Both the position numbers and the translations under genes were made by a program. Of a stretch of 5,819 nt of DNA, positions 1 through 5,184 are shown one piece after another. This stretch comes from Bilophila wadsworthia ATCC 49260 (GTDB lineage Bacteria > Desulfobacterota > Desulfovibrionia > Desulfovibrionales > Desulfovibrionaceae). Where the stretch lies: assembly GCF_000701705.1 (NCBI RefSeq), contig NZ_JNJP01000143.1, forward strand, positions 1 through 5,819, in the 5' to 3' direction. Every line of letters begins with the position of its first letter. Position 1 is the stretch's first letter. Under the pieces are notes generated by a model. The model was not told the origin of the DNA. It was given only the letters and a program-made list of their open reading frames with translations, and did no database searches.

Positions 1-176
1 ATGGCGGAATCGGCACCGGCAAGCGTGATGAAGACGCCCACGGGCTCATTGGTGACGGGATCAAGCACTTCGAGCTCCGCCCCTTCTTCGGCCTTTTTGG
101 CGACGTCGCGGGTGGTGAAGTCAAAGGGGGTTGCAAGGGCGGTTTCGACGGCGGCGGATTCGGTAGCTTTGGTCAT
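1..176 (-). CDS. N-terminus of a probable tail assembly (chaperone-like) protein, partial
   Basis: The first 58 codons of a gene that runs off the left edge. It starts at the ATG at 176-174, preceded by a strong ribosome binding site, AAGGA, at 188-184 with a 7-base spacer. The visible protein is acidic and Ala-rich. It has a segment reading LEVLDPVTNEPVGVFITLAG followed by ADS, a pattern I associate with small proteins encoded just after the tail tube gene in transposable phages. By position, between the tube and the expected tape measure gene, it is likely a tail assembly chaperone or a related small tail protein. That role is inferred from gene order, because no catalytic motif is visible. 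If it is a chaperone, a programmed frameshift product would be expected beyond the left edge, which cannot be checked here. It lies 28 bases after the tube stop codon and is clearly in the same operon. Confidence 0.7.
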   Translation of the reverse strand, partial: MTKATESAAVETALATPFDFTTRDVAKKAEEGAELEVLDPVTNEPVGVFITLAGADSA

Positions 177-204
177 GGCTTTATCCTTATATATAGGTGA
201 AGGT

Positions 205-1128
205 TTACGCACCGGGGTCGGCGGGCACAGTCCGGGTGATCTGAAAGTTGGTGCCAAGCGTCGCATCAAGCGCGGCGGACCACGGGACATTGAGCTGGAT
301 CGGGCCTTCGGACTGCACGGAATCGTCAGCGCCGGTCAGCGTGATGGAAGGGATGAGGAACGTGTACGAATACTCGCCGCGCTCAAGGGTGAATTCCAGC
401 TTCACGCGGGAATCGTTGATGAAATACTCGGGAAGGTTCCCGTCAATATAGAACGCCGAAAGCGTCCCGGTAAGCGTGCTGCGGCCCCAGCTTACGGCCT
501 TCGCCGAACGGTCGAAAATCGCGTACTGCGGCTCAATCCCGTTGGCGAGGGTCAGATCAATGCCGGTCACGACGGCAATCGCCTGACTGTTGATCTTGAG
601 CGAGCCCTTGAAGCTGTCGAACGGATCGATTTCGCCCACCGGGGTGGGGGACGCCGCGAGCGGCGTGGTGCCACGCTCGCCGGAAAGCCCGACAATAGAG
701 AACGTGCCGGAAAGCATTTCATTAGGCTTCACCGAAAGCGAAAACTGATTGACGAAACAGCCGGTATACGTGGCGTACTGATTGATATTGGTAAACGCCC
801 GCTCAAGCGTGAAGGCATGGACCGCGACACCGGCTTTCAGGACGTTTTCCGTCCAGTTTCCGGCAAGCGCGGCTTCAAGGAATACGTCGTACTCCTTTGC
901 CCCGAACTCGAACGTGATATCCCCGGCAATCCTGTCCACGCCGGTACGGTGAAAAGGAATCTGACGGTCAGAACGCAGGGCGTTCGACGTGAACGTGTCG
1001 CGGGTGAGCGTCAGCGAGCAGGAATTATGATTAAGCTCGGTCATGGTGGGCGACGCGGGCGTTGTTCCCGGCGTCGCCTCTTTTACGTACCGGAGCCCGT
1101 GTTTTGCGCCGGATGCGATGGTGTACAT
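205..1128 (-). CDS. Phage tail tube protein (Phage_tube_2-like)
   Basis: A 307-residue protein that should polymerise into the hollow inner tube of a long phage tail. Its length and pattern fit the Phage_tube_2 family. The N-terminus is a short strand followed by a Thr/Pro/Gly segment (about residues 18-28). Near 49-60 comes a stretch with SDRQIPFHRTG character, and near 67-91 a G-D-I-T-F-E-F strand leading to a segment that ends in GNW. The rest is mostly alternating beta-strand sequence with no membrane segment or signal peptide, as expected of a beta-sandwich tube subunit. The ATG at 1128-1126 is chosen because AAGGA at 1140-1136 sits 7 bases upstream. That site overlaps the stop codon of the tail terminator gene, so translation of the two is probably linked. 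With no sheath gene upstream, this tube argues for a siphovirus-type tail. A long open frame on the + strand over the same DNA is a shadow. Confidence 0.88.
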   Translation of the reverse strand: MYTIASGAKHGLRYVKEATPGTTPASPTMTELNHNSCSLTLTRDTFTSNALRSDRQIPFHRTGVDRIAGDITFEFGAKEYDVFLEAALAGNWTENVLKAGVAVHAFTLERAFTNINQYATYTGCFVNQFSLSVKPNEMLSGTFSIVGLSGERGTTPLAASPTPVGEIDPFDSFKGSLKINSQAIAVVTGIDLTLANGIEPQYAIFDRSAKAVSWGRSTLTGTLSAFYIDGNLPEYFINDSRVKLEFTLERGEYSYTFLIPSITLTGADDSVQSEGPIQLNVPWSAALDATLGTNFQITRTVPADPGA

Positions 1129-1139
1129 GGTAACGTCCT

Positions 1140-1535
1140 TTAGGCTTGGAAGGCGTAAAAGCCCACGTTGACCACAGCCTCGGTCCGTTTGCCGTCACAA
1201 ACGGGCGCGGACTTGCGGGGCGTGGTGATGGTGGCCGTGCCGGAATCAAAACGGATGTCGTCCCCGCGCGGGAACCGGCGGGCAATCTGATCGGCAAGCG
1301 TCGCGGCAAGCGCGTCTTCCCCGGCTTTGACCATCACCTTGATCTCGATTCGTCCATTGATCTGGGTGAGGCCGCTCATACCGAGCGTGGCCTGCTTCTG
1401 ATTTTCAAAAACGATCTGCGCCCGCAGGTGGCTGGCGTGCGGCGGCACGAACGGCTCCCCCTCCCAACCGAGAGGCAGGGCCAGCGCGCGGGCGGCGAGC
1501 CGAACCCGATCTTTCAGGGTGTCATACAGATTCAT
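1140..1535 (-). CDS. Phage tail terminator-like protein (DUF4128-like)
   Basis: A 131-residue protein likely to cap the head-proximal end of the tail tube and fix tail length. The pattern fits the tail terminator-like family (DUF4128). There is an aromatic/Pro segment near residues 24-32 (WEGEPFVPP) and a strand RAQIVFEN near 38-45. G-R-I-E-I-K-V-M-V at 61-69 is followed by Ala-rich ALAATLADQIARRF at 75-88. A short Cys-containing turn then leads to a closing VVNVGFYAF strand at 121-129. The frame stays open upstream to 1721, but that extension is the antisense-like Arg-rich shadow of the preceding gene. The ATG at 1535-1533 has a good ribosome binding site, GGAG at 1546-1543, 7 bases away. 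The start overlaps the end of the gp37-like gene by 14 bases. In Mu the gene after gp37 is small gp38 and then the sheath, so this gene marks the change from Mu-type to another tail type. Confidence 0.8.
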   Translation of the reverse strand: MNLYDTLKDRVRLAARALALPLGWEGEPFVPPHASHLRAQIVFENQKQATLGMSGLTQINGRIEIKVMVKAGEDALAATLADQIARRFPRGDDIRFDSGTATITTPRKSAPVCDGKRTEAVVNVGFYAFQA

Positions 1536-1989
1536 TGGTTTTCTCCGCTGGCGGGGTGAGCGTGAAGGCTTGCCCCCAGAGCACCGCCCACGCCCATGCG
1601 CCTTTTCTTTCCAACTCTTCATCGTCCAGAGGGGCAATGGACCGTATCTGGGCAAAAGACGTATCAGTGAGCCCGAACATCTGCCCGTGGATCGCGTGGA
1701 CAACCTCGTCAACAATGGCAAGCCCGTCCATTTCCCGCTCTTCCTGCCCCGTACCGCCGTACATCACGACGATGGCGGCAAACTGTCCGTACACGTCAAG
1801 GTCGAACGAATCCGTTGAGGTGGTGTTTTGTGCCGACAGGATGGTCACGAGGACCGTTGCCGGACCGAGAGACTCGCGCAAAACTTCGGCGGCGTCCGCC
1901 CCGCCGGATATGGCCCCGACAGTGACGTCCGGGAGAAGCAGACCCAACTCCCGGATCGCCGCGTCGCGTATTTCAACAAGACTCGGCAT
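1522..1989 (-). CDS. Mu gp37-like (DUF1834-type) head-tail connection protein
   Basis: A 155-residue acidic protein. It begins with an amphipathic helix ending in GLLLPDVTVG and then has a Gly/Ala-rich segment. The central strands contain SFDLDVYGQFAAIVVMYGG, followed by an acidic EEREMDGLAIVDEVVHAIHGQ helix and a C-terminal strand ending GQAFTL. This is the layout of Mu gp37-like proteins: an N-terminal helix, a strand at about residues 60-79, and a conserved D-x-V-x-x-x-L/I-x-G-like helix. The molecular role of that family is poorly defined; its place between head and tail genes suggests a connector or tail-completion role. The ATG shares one base with the preceding stop codon (TAATG at 1991-1987). 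GAGGGA at 2001-1996, 6 bases upstream, serves as its own ribosome binding site. Family assignment rests on order and pattern, so it is fairly but not fully secure. Confidence 0.72.
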   Translation of the reverse strand: MPSLVEIRDAAIRELGLLLPDVTVGAISGGADAAEVLRESLGPATVLVTILSAQNTTSTDSFDLDVYGQFAAIVVMYGGTGQEEREMDGLAIVDEVVHAIHGQMFGLTDTSFAQIRSIAPLDDEELERKGAWAWAVLWGQAFTLTPPAEKTNESV

Positions 1990-2387
1990 TACCAGTCCCT
2001 CGTGCCGGGGTTGATTTCGACATCGTCCGCCGTTTCACCGGATGCGGAACCGGCGCAGGGAAGCGACACAATGCCCGACGCGACATCTTTGAGCCATGCC
2101 ACGGTCGACTTGTACCGGGTGATAATCGGATCTTTTTCGGACACGTCGCCGCTTGTGAGCCGGTAGCGCACAATGTCCGCCGTCACCATCATGACAACGG
2201 GCGGCACGGGGTCGGCGAGCGGCACGGCGTAACGCGAGGCAAGATAACTGTCCACTTCCGAACTTGCGTAGCCGATAGCCGTTTCCAGCGCCTCCCGGTC
2301 AATCGCGTTTCCCTTTTTCTTTGTGGAGAGCGTGATCACTTCACGCTCTCCGAACAGGGAAACAAGGTCCTCAACGGTGGCGTACAT
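1989..2387 (-). CDS. Mu gp36-like protein (DUF1320)
   Basis: A 132-residue protein of the DUF1320/Mu gp36 family, thought to belong to the head-tail connector set of Mu-like phages. The opening MYATVEDLVSLFGEREVITL is close to the family signature. VDSYLASRYAVPL at about residues 45-57 and the helix DIVRYRL at 71-77 are also typical. I place the start at the ATG at 2387-2385. The frame could begin at a GTG at 2399, but the ATG overlaps the capsid stop codon as TAATG and makes the N-terminus match the family. No ribosome binding site is visible upstream, so translation probably depends on ribosomes ending the capsid gene. Codons 13-21 form a perfect 11-bp hairpin (see 2325-2351). The C-terminal 25 residues or so are acidic and look disordered. 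Confidence 0.85.
   Translation of the reverse strand: MYATVEDLVSLFGEREVITLSTKKKGNAIDREALETAIGYASSEVDSYLASRYAVPLADPVPPVVMMVTADIVRYRLTSGDVSEKDPIITRYKSTVAWLKDVASGIVSLPCAGSASGETADDVEINPGTRDW
2325..2351. repeat. Perfect 11-bp inverted repeat inside the gp36-like gene
   Basis: GGAGAGCGTGA at 2325-2335 and TCACGCTCTCC at 2341-2351 are exact reverse complements separated by 5 bases. In the minus-strand message the stem covers codons 13-21, beginning 36 bases after a start codon that lacks a ribosome binding site. No T-run follows in the minus direction, so it does not look like a terminator. It could slow ribosomes or RNases near the capsid/gp36 junction and help set the ratio of capsid to connector. 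That role is inferred; the repeat itself is seen directly. Confidence 0.75.
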
Positions 2388-3331
2388 TACGCAAGCCACG
2401 GGCTGACGATAATGGTGGCCGCGTCGAACCAGATATTCGACGCCCCTGCATTATCACGCTCGGCGACAAGGATTTTTCGGGCGTCGGCCTGCAACGTGGG
2501 CGGGACCACAAGCAGCGTCCCGGCCTTGCCGCCGAAGCCAAGCCCAAGGGGCCGTCCGCCGTCGGCCTTAAAGCCCTGCATGGTGGTCAACGCGAGCTCG
2601 AAGTTGTCGGCGGTGAGATCGTCGGTGCAGCATACGGCCTGTTGCCAGAAGCCGTACCCGCCGTTGCAGCGGTAACGGATGCCAAAGGGGTATTCGTCGT
2701 ATTCGAAGACCGTGCCGTTCACCGTGGACGTGATCGCCTCGATCTCCGGCCTGGTCCGTTCCTGGAAGATAAAGGGCTTCAGGGGGCGGGACACGTCAAG
2801 CAGGTACCACGCCGTCTTATCCGTCACCGTGCCGCTGATGGCCGCCGGGCGAATCAGGTTGGAGACATTGGCGACCGAACCGGTGCCGTCGACGTTCGGA
2901 TAGACCGGATGATCGGCGGCGAAGAACTTCTTGCCGTCAAAACAGTCGCTGGTCCGCCCGTTCTTCAGCAGTCCGAAAACGATCTCGTCAGGGTGCGTCG
3001 CGGCGGCGTAGCCCATTTCACGGAACAGCGGCGCATACACGTCAAGCGTGTCATCTTCAAAAGCTGTGCGGGGAATCTTGACGGAGGCCTCGTACTTCTT
3101 GTTCGTGACCGAATAGCCGAATTCCTTCATGCTTTTGTAGGCACGCTGTCCGGTCCACTCGGCAAGCTTCGGGAACTGGCCGAGCCACCCGTAGGTGGTG
3201 GAGGCCGCCGTGGAGGCTACGAGGGTGGCGAGCGTCGCCCACTGGGAAGGGGCCGCCGCCTTGGCTTTTTCAAAAACGTCGCTGTAGCCTACCCGAAGCG
3301 AGTTGAGCAGCGAATTGGTGGCAATAGGCAT
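2387..3331 (-). CDS. Mu gpT-like major capsid protein
   Basis: A 314-residue major head subunit of the Mu gpT family, with the length typical of that family. Residues 1-30 carry the usual N-terminal helix (LLNSLRVGYSDVFEKA). The segment with YGWLGQFPKLAEWTGQR (about 47-63) and the following FGYSVTNKKYEASVKIPR (71-88) are the strongest family marks. Further along are ATHPDEIVFGLL (111-122), a FDGKKFFAADHP loop (131-142), and near the C-terminus GTLLVVPPTLQADARKIL, which recurs in this family. It should assemble around the scaffold made by the gene just upstream. The start codon overlaps the protease stop codon as TGATG (3333-3329). A strong AAGGAG at 3345-3340, 8 bases from the ATG, fits the high output needed for a capsid protein. 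The stop at 2389-2387 overlaps the next start. Confidence 0.93.
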   Translation of the reverse strand: MPIATNSLLNSLRVGYSDVFEKAKAAAPSQWATLATLVASTAASTTYGWLGQFPKLAEWTGQRAYKSMKEFGYSVTNKKYEASVKIPRTAFEDDTLDVYAPLFREMGYAAATHPDEIVFGLLKNGRTSDCFDGKKFFAADHPVYPNVDGTGSVANVSNLIRPAAISGTVTDKTAWYLLDVSRPLKPFIFQERTRPEIEAITSTVNGTVFEYDEYPFGIRYRCNGGYGFWQQAVCCTDDLTADNFELALTTMQGFKADGGRPLGLGFGGKAGTLLVVPPTLQADARKILVAERDNAGASNIWFDAATIIVSPWLA

Positions 3332-3867
3332 CAGTTCTTCTCCTTCATCTTGGCGGCGATAAAGTCTTCTTCGGAAATGCCGGCGACCTTCGCGGCGTAC
3401 CGATCCTCATCCGTCAGTGCGGCGGCATGCGGCGTCCCGGCGGGAGGGATGCCGCCGGTCTGCGTCCCTTTCAGGGCGGCGATGGGCGGGACGGAAGACG
3501 CGATATAGCTTTTGACGGCGTCCGGGTGGGTCTTTGCGGTGGCCTTCGCCCACGCCTCGCAGGACTTCGGCAAACGTCCGTCGGCAAGCGCGGCGTCAAT
3601 CTCGGCGGTGAGGGCGGCGAGGGTGCCGCTGCCTTCCAGTTCCTTGACCTTCGCGGCCAGCGCCGCGTTCTTTTCCTGCGCGGCGGTGAGCATGGCGGCG
3701 GGGACAAACTTCTCGGGATCGGGGTCGGCTTCCTTGGCGGCGGTGAGCATGGCGGTCAACGTCCGCCCGTCGCCCTGCGCCTTGAGCGCGGCAACCACGG
3801 CGTCTTCGTCGGCGTCGGCGGCAAGGCCGAAGAATTGCCGGAGCGCCTCAAGCGTTTCTTTCTTCAT
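3331..3867 (-). CDS. Predicted internal-start scaffold protein (Mu gpZ-like)
   Basis: A 178-residue in-frame product predicted from Met171 of the protease-scaffold gene (ATG at 3867-3865, MKKETLEALRQFFGL...). In Mu, the scaffold gpZ is made from an internal start in gene I. The same arrangement is suggested here because this Met lies exactly where the protease domain ends and the Ala/Glu/Lys-rich helical part begins. AGAGGA at 3883-3878 is a fair ribosome binding site, although its 10-base spacer is on the long side. The product would be the main scaffold around which the capsid subunits assemble, and would be removed by the protease. Its use is inferred and cannot be proved from sequence alone. 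Confidence 0.55.
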   Translation of the reverse strand: MKKETLEALRQFFGLAADADEDAVVAALKAQGDGRTLTAMLTAAKEADPDPEKFVPAAMLTAAQEKNAALAAKVKELEGSGTLAALTAEIDAALADGRLPKSCEAWAKATAKTHPDAVKSYIASSVPPIAALKGTQTGGIPPAGTPHAAALTDEDRYAAKVAGISEEDFIAAKMKEKN

Positions 3868-4377
3868 AGGTGAATCGTCCTCTGTCCGCGCGGCCACGGC
3901 GTCCATACCGTCAAGCGCGGGATAGTTTGTCAGGGCCGCGCTTTTCAGTTCGAGCACGGCCCCGGTTTCGGGGTCAAAAGAAAAAACGGGGGAAATGTAG
4001 CGGTACTCGTCCGCCCGGATGAACGCGCGGGCGGCGTCCGTCCATTTGACCGTGGCATACAGGCCGTCCGGCCCCGCCTCCAGCGACTCGATCCAGCCCG
4101 CCGCCGGGGCAGGCTTGCCGTTTTCGGCGGCGTTCATGGTCTGGTGCTCGTAGTCCACGACAAGTGGCGTCTCCCGCTGTTGCCAGCGGGCAACCAGCGT
4201 GGCGGCAAGCGAGGCGTCGAGCTTCCATGTCTTGGCCTTGACGCTCTTGAGCGTGCCGGGTCTTCCGTCGCGGGCGGAAAATTCGCCCATCGGGAAAAGC
4301 TGGATACGTCCGGGCGCGGGGTCGCCCGCATTGGTCAGGACGCGGGCGGCGATGGAGGAGGTGTATGTGGTGCTCAT
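3331..4377 (-). CDS. Mu gpI-like head maturation protease with C-terminal scaffold
   Basis: A 348-residue homologue of Mu gpI, the protease that matures the prohead and carries the scaffold at its C-terminus. The protease part is about residues 1-165. It shows RIQLFPMGEF (24-33), PLVVDYEHQT (71-80), PAAGWIESL (91-99), EYRYISPVF (124-132) and ALTNYPALDGM (148-158). His78 and Ser129 sit in the most conserved motifs and are candidate catalytic residues, which is inference. From Met171 the protein changes to an Ala/Glu/Lys-rich, helical, coiled-coil-like scaffold. It contains two MLTAA units 19 residues apart and ends in a charged DEDRYAAKVAG...EEDFIAAK tail. No ribosome binding site precedes the ATG at 4377-4375, and an in-frame TGA at 4425-4423 rules out a start further upstream. 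An extended -10 lies immediately before the ATG. The stop overlaps the capsid start. Confidence 0.9.
   Translation of the reverse strand: MSTTYTSSIAARVLTNAGDPAPGRIQLFPMGEFSARDGRPGTLKSVKAKTWKLDASLAATLVARWQQRETPLVVDYEHQTMNAAENGKPAPAAGWIESLEAGPDGLYATVKWTDAARAFIRADEYRYISPVFSFDPETGAVLELKSAALTNYPALDGMDAVAARTEDDSPMKKETLEALRQFFGLAADADEDAVVAALKAQGDGRTLTAMLTAAKEADPDPEKFVPAAMLTAAQEKNAALAAKVKELEGSGTLAALTAEIDAALADGRLPKSCEAWAKATAKTHPDAVKSYIASSVPPIAALKGTQTGGIPPAGTPHAAALTDEDRYAAKVAGISEEDFIAAKMKEKN
3680..3698. repeat. Direct repeat copy 1 in the scaffold region (19 bases, exact)
   Basis: These 19 bases recur exactly at 3737-3755. The copies are 57 bases apart, which is 19 codons, so they stay in frame and both encode an A-M-L-T-A-A unit in the scaffold part of the protease gene. 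This points to a small internal duplication or to selection for a repeating helical unit. Confidence 0.8.
3737..3755. repeat. Direct repeat copy 2 in the scaffold region (19 bases, exact)
   Basis: Second copy of the 19-base unit at 3680-3698. It encodes the first AMLTAA unit in protein order, since the gene is read on the minus strand. Identity stops immediately outside the 19 bases on both sides. Confidence 0.8.
3878..3883 (-). promoter_or_regulatory. Ribosome binding site for the internal scaffold start
   Basis: AGAGGA on the minus strand lies 10 bases before the in-frame ATG at 3867. It is the only clear Shine-Dalgarno-like sequence near that codon and is what makes a separate scaffold product credible. 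The same bases also encode protease-linker residues, so the match could be chance. Confidence 0.45.
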
Positions 4378-4383
4378 GACGTC

Positions 4384-4392
4384 AGAATAGCA
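4384..4392 (-). promoter_or_regulatory. Candidate extended -10 element (TGCTATTCT)
   Basis: On the minus strand, TGC followed by TATTCT gives a TGn extended -10 and 4 of 6 matches to TATAAT. It ends 6 bases before the protease ATG, so transcription would start at about the A of the ATG and give a leaderless message. That would explain why the gene has no ribosome binding site. A TGAC-N4-GTCA dyad centred near 4419.5 would be about 42 bases upstream of that start, a usual place for an activator. Confidence 0.35.
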
Positions 4393-4413
4393 GGGCTGTG
4401 GAACCGTGCCAGT

Positions 4414-4425
4414 TGACGCATGTCA
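4414..4425. promoter_or_regulatory. TGAC-N4-GTCA dyad, possible activator site
   Basis: TGACGCATGTCA on the + strand has perfect 4-base half-sites around GCAT. It is centred about 42 bases upstream of the predicted transcription start of the protease gene. A related ungapped palindrome, TGACGTCA, lies at 4377-4384 and overlaps the start codon. Such short motifs arise easily by chance, so only the spacing makes this one notable. Confidence 0.25.
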
Positions 4426-4500
4426 GCGGGTGGAAAGGCGGGGGAACGGGTACGGACGGGAAAAGTGGGGGAGGAAAAAGAAGCGACGTGCGAATGAAGG

Positions 4501-4519
4501 CCGTTAGACCCCCGTTAGA
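4501..4519. repeat. 8-base direct repeat spaced 11 bases (CCGTTAGA)
   Basis: CCGTTAGA occurs at 4501-4508 and again at 4512-4519, start to start 11 bases, about one helical turn. It lies in the non-coding gap, just past the terminator in the direction of transcription. A protein could bind both copies on the same face of the DNA. No function is known, and the copies are more than 100 bases from the predicted transcription start. Confidence 0.4.
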
Positions 4520-4532
4520 AAATGCGTAAAGC

Positions 4533-4573
4533 AAAAAGACGGGCCGTCATTCATCTTGAGATAAAAACGGCCC
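4533..4573 (-). terminator. Rho-independent terminator-like hairpin after the gpG-like gene
   Basis: In the minus direction GGGCCGT (4573-4567) pairs with ACGGCCC (4547-4541) to form a 7-bp GC-rich stem. After two bases and a C a run of five T follows (4537-4533). The 19-base loop can itself fold, because ATCT and AGAT within it pair. The hairpin starts 12 bases beyond the gpG-like stop codon. It would end or reduce transcription from upstream head genes before the protease gene, which fits a separate promoter for the latter. The large loop and short T-run make it moderate in strength. Confidence 0.55.
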
Positions 4574-4585
4574 TGAAAACGGCTT

Positions 4586-5149
4586 TTACGGCTTGAGGGC
4601 TTTTTGCAGGTTCCGGGTGATGGTGTCGAGCATGTCCTGGATATCCGTCGGGCCGACGCCCAGGAACGGGCGGGCGGGAATAACCGATCCCGGATGGTTC
4701 ACGGATCGCCGGAATCCGATCCCCGGGATCTTGAGCGCCTTGCCTTTTTTCGCCCGGATGATGCGCGGCCCCGTCTTGCCGCCAAATTGGTGAATGGCGG
4801 CATAGGGGACGTTCGTACCGACAAGCGCGTAGCCGGGGCCGATCTCGCGCACGGCATAACGCCCGCCTGTGTTCGCAATACTTCCCACGAGCAGACCGCT
4901 GTCCTGCAACATGTTGACAACGGAGCGGCCTTTGCCTTCCCGCTGTTTCTGCCTTGCCGCCGACAGCGGTTGCCACGGCGTGCCTGTAGAGGGATCAGCA
5001 TTGTTCTGGAAGGCGCGGGCCGAAGCGTCAACCATAATTTCCGACAGGTCGCGCATGGTCGGCGTCGTGTCGGCCAACGACGCGATAAGCCTCCCCAGAG
5101 CGGCGCGCAATGCCTCGTCGGATATGCTGATTTTGATAAGTTCGCTCAT
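4586..5149 (-). CDS. Mu gpG-like virion morphogenesis protein
   Basis: A 187-residue protein of the phage virion morphogenesis family that includes Mu gpG and tail completion protein S of P2-like phages. It is thought to act in late assembly or tail joining. Family marks in order are a helical N-terminus (1-50), TPWQPLSAAR (57-66), LQDSGLLVGSI (81-91), ALVGTNVPYAAIHQFGG (108-124) and IPARPFLGV (157-165). A basic patch, RAKKGKALK, lies at 132-140. The ATG at 5149-5147 has AAGGTGA at 5163-5157 as ribosome binding site, 7 bases away. It follows the MuF-like gene and precedes the protease gene, the same order as Mu F-G-I. A hairpin with a T-run follows its stop codon. Confidence 0.88.
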   Translation of the reverse strand: MSELIKISISDEALRAALGRLIASLADTTPTMRDLSEIMVDASARAFQNNADPSTGTPWQPLSAARQKQREGKGRSVVNMLQDSGLLVGSIANTGGRYAVREIGPGYALVGTNVPYAAIHQFGGKTGPRIIRAKKGKALKIPGIGFRRSVNHPGSVIPARPFLGVGPTDIQDMLDTITRNLQKALKP

Positions 5150-5178
5150 TGACTCATCACCTTAACAGAGAGTACAAA
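5149..5178 (+). promoter_or_regulatory. Candidate + strand promoter for the tRNA-like element
   Basis: TTGACT at 5149-5154 (5 of 6 to the -35 consensus) and TACAAA at 5173-5178 (4 of 6 to the -10) are 18 bases apart. Transcription would begin near 5185, the first base of the outer stem of the tRNA-like element. The stretch is AT-rich and also carries the ribosome binding site of the gpG-like gene on the other strand, so part of the match may be incidental. Confidence 0.35.
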
Positions 5179-5184
5179 AAGAGA

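Larger units (their letters stand above)
4378..4585 (-). promoter_or_regulatory. Non-coding gap upstream of the protease gene, position of Mu promoter PI
   Basis: A stretch of 208 bases without a gene, between the gpG-like stop and the gpI-like start. It contains a terminator-like hairpin at 4533-4573, an 8-base direct repeat at 4501-4519, a TGAC-N4-GTCA dyad at 4414-4425 and an extended -10 at 4384-4392. In Mu, one of the four late promoters (PI) lies just upstream of gene I and is switched on by the activator C. The equivalent position here suggests a late promoter, and the terminator before it would separate the upstream transcript. No convincing -35 is visible, as would be expected of an activator-dependent promoter. 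The promoter role is inferred from position and motifs. Confidence 0.5.

Noticed and set aside
1..1143. A 380-codon open frame on the + strand across the tail tube gene
   Set aside because: It lies wholly antisense to a well-recognised tail tube gene with a good ribosome binding site. The translation is Arg/Gly-rich and patternless, as expected of a shadow in GC-rich DNA, and it is already open at the window edge.
1536..1721. Extra 62 N-terminal residues on the tail terminator
   Set aside because: The extension is Arg/Pro/Ser-rich, overlaps the gp37-like gene in another frame and has no ribosome binding site. The start at 1535 has one and fits the family length.
2388..2399. Upstream GTG start for the gp36-like gene
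   Set aside because: The GTG adds four residues that do not match the family opening. The ATG at 2387 overlaps the capsid stop as TAATG and gives the typical N-terminus.
2642..3508. A 288-codon + strand frame across the capsid and protease genes
   Set aside because: It spans the junction of two secure genes on the other strand, and its product is Arg/Gly/Val-rich with no recognisable motif.
4380..4412. A sigma-54 promoter upstream of the protease gene (TGGCACG followed later by TGC)
   Set aside because: The -24-like TGGCAC is present, but the bases at the required distance (GG, ten bases, then GC) read CA instead of GC, so the -12 element is missing.
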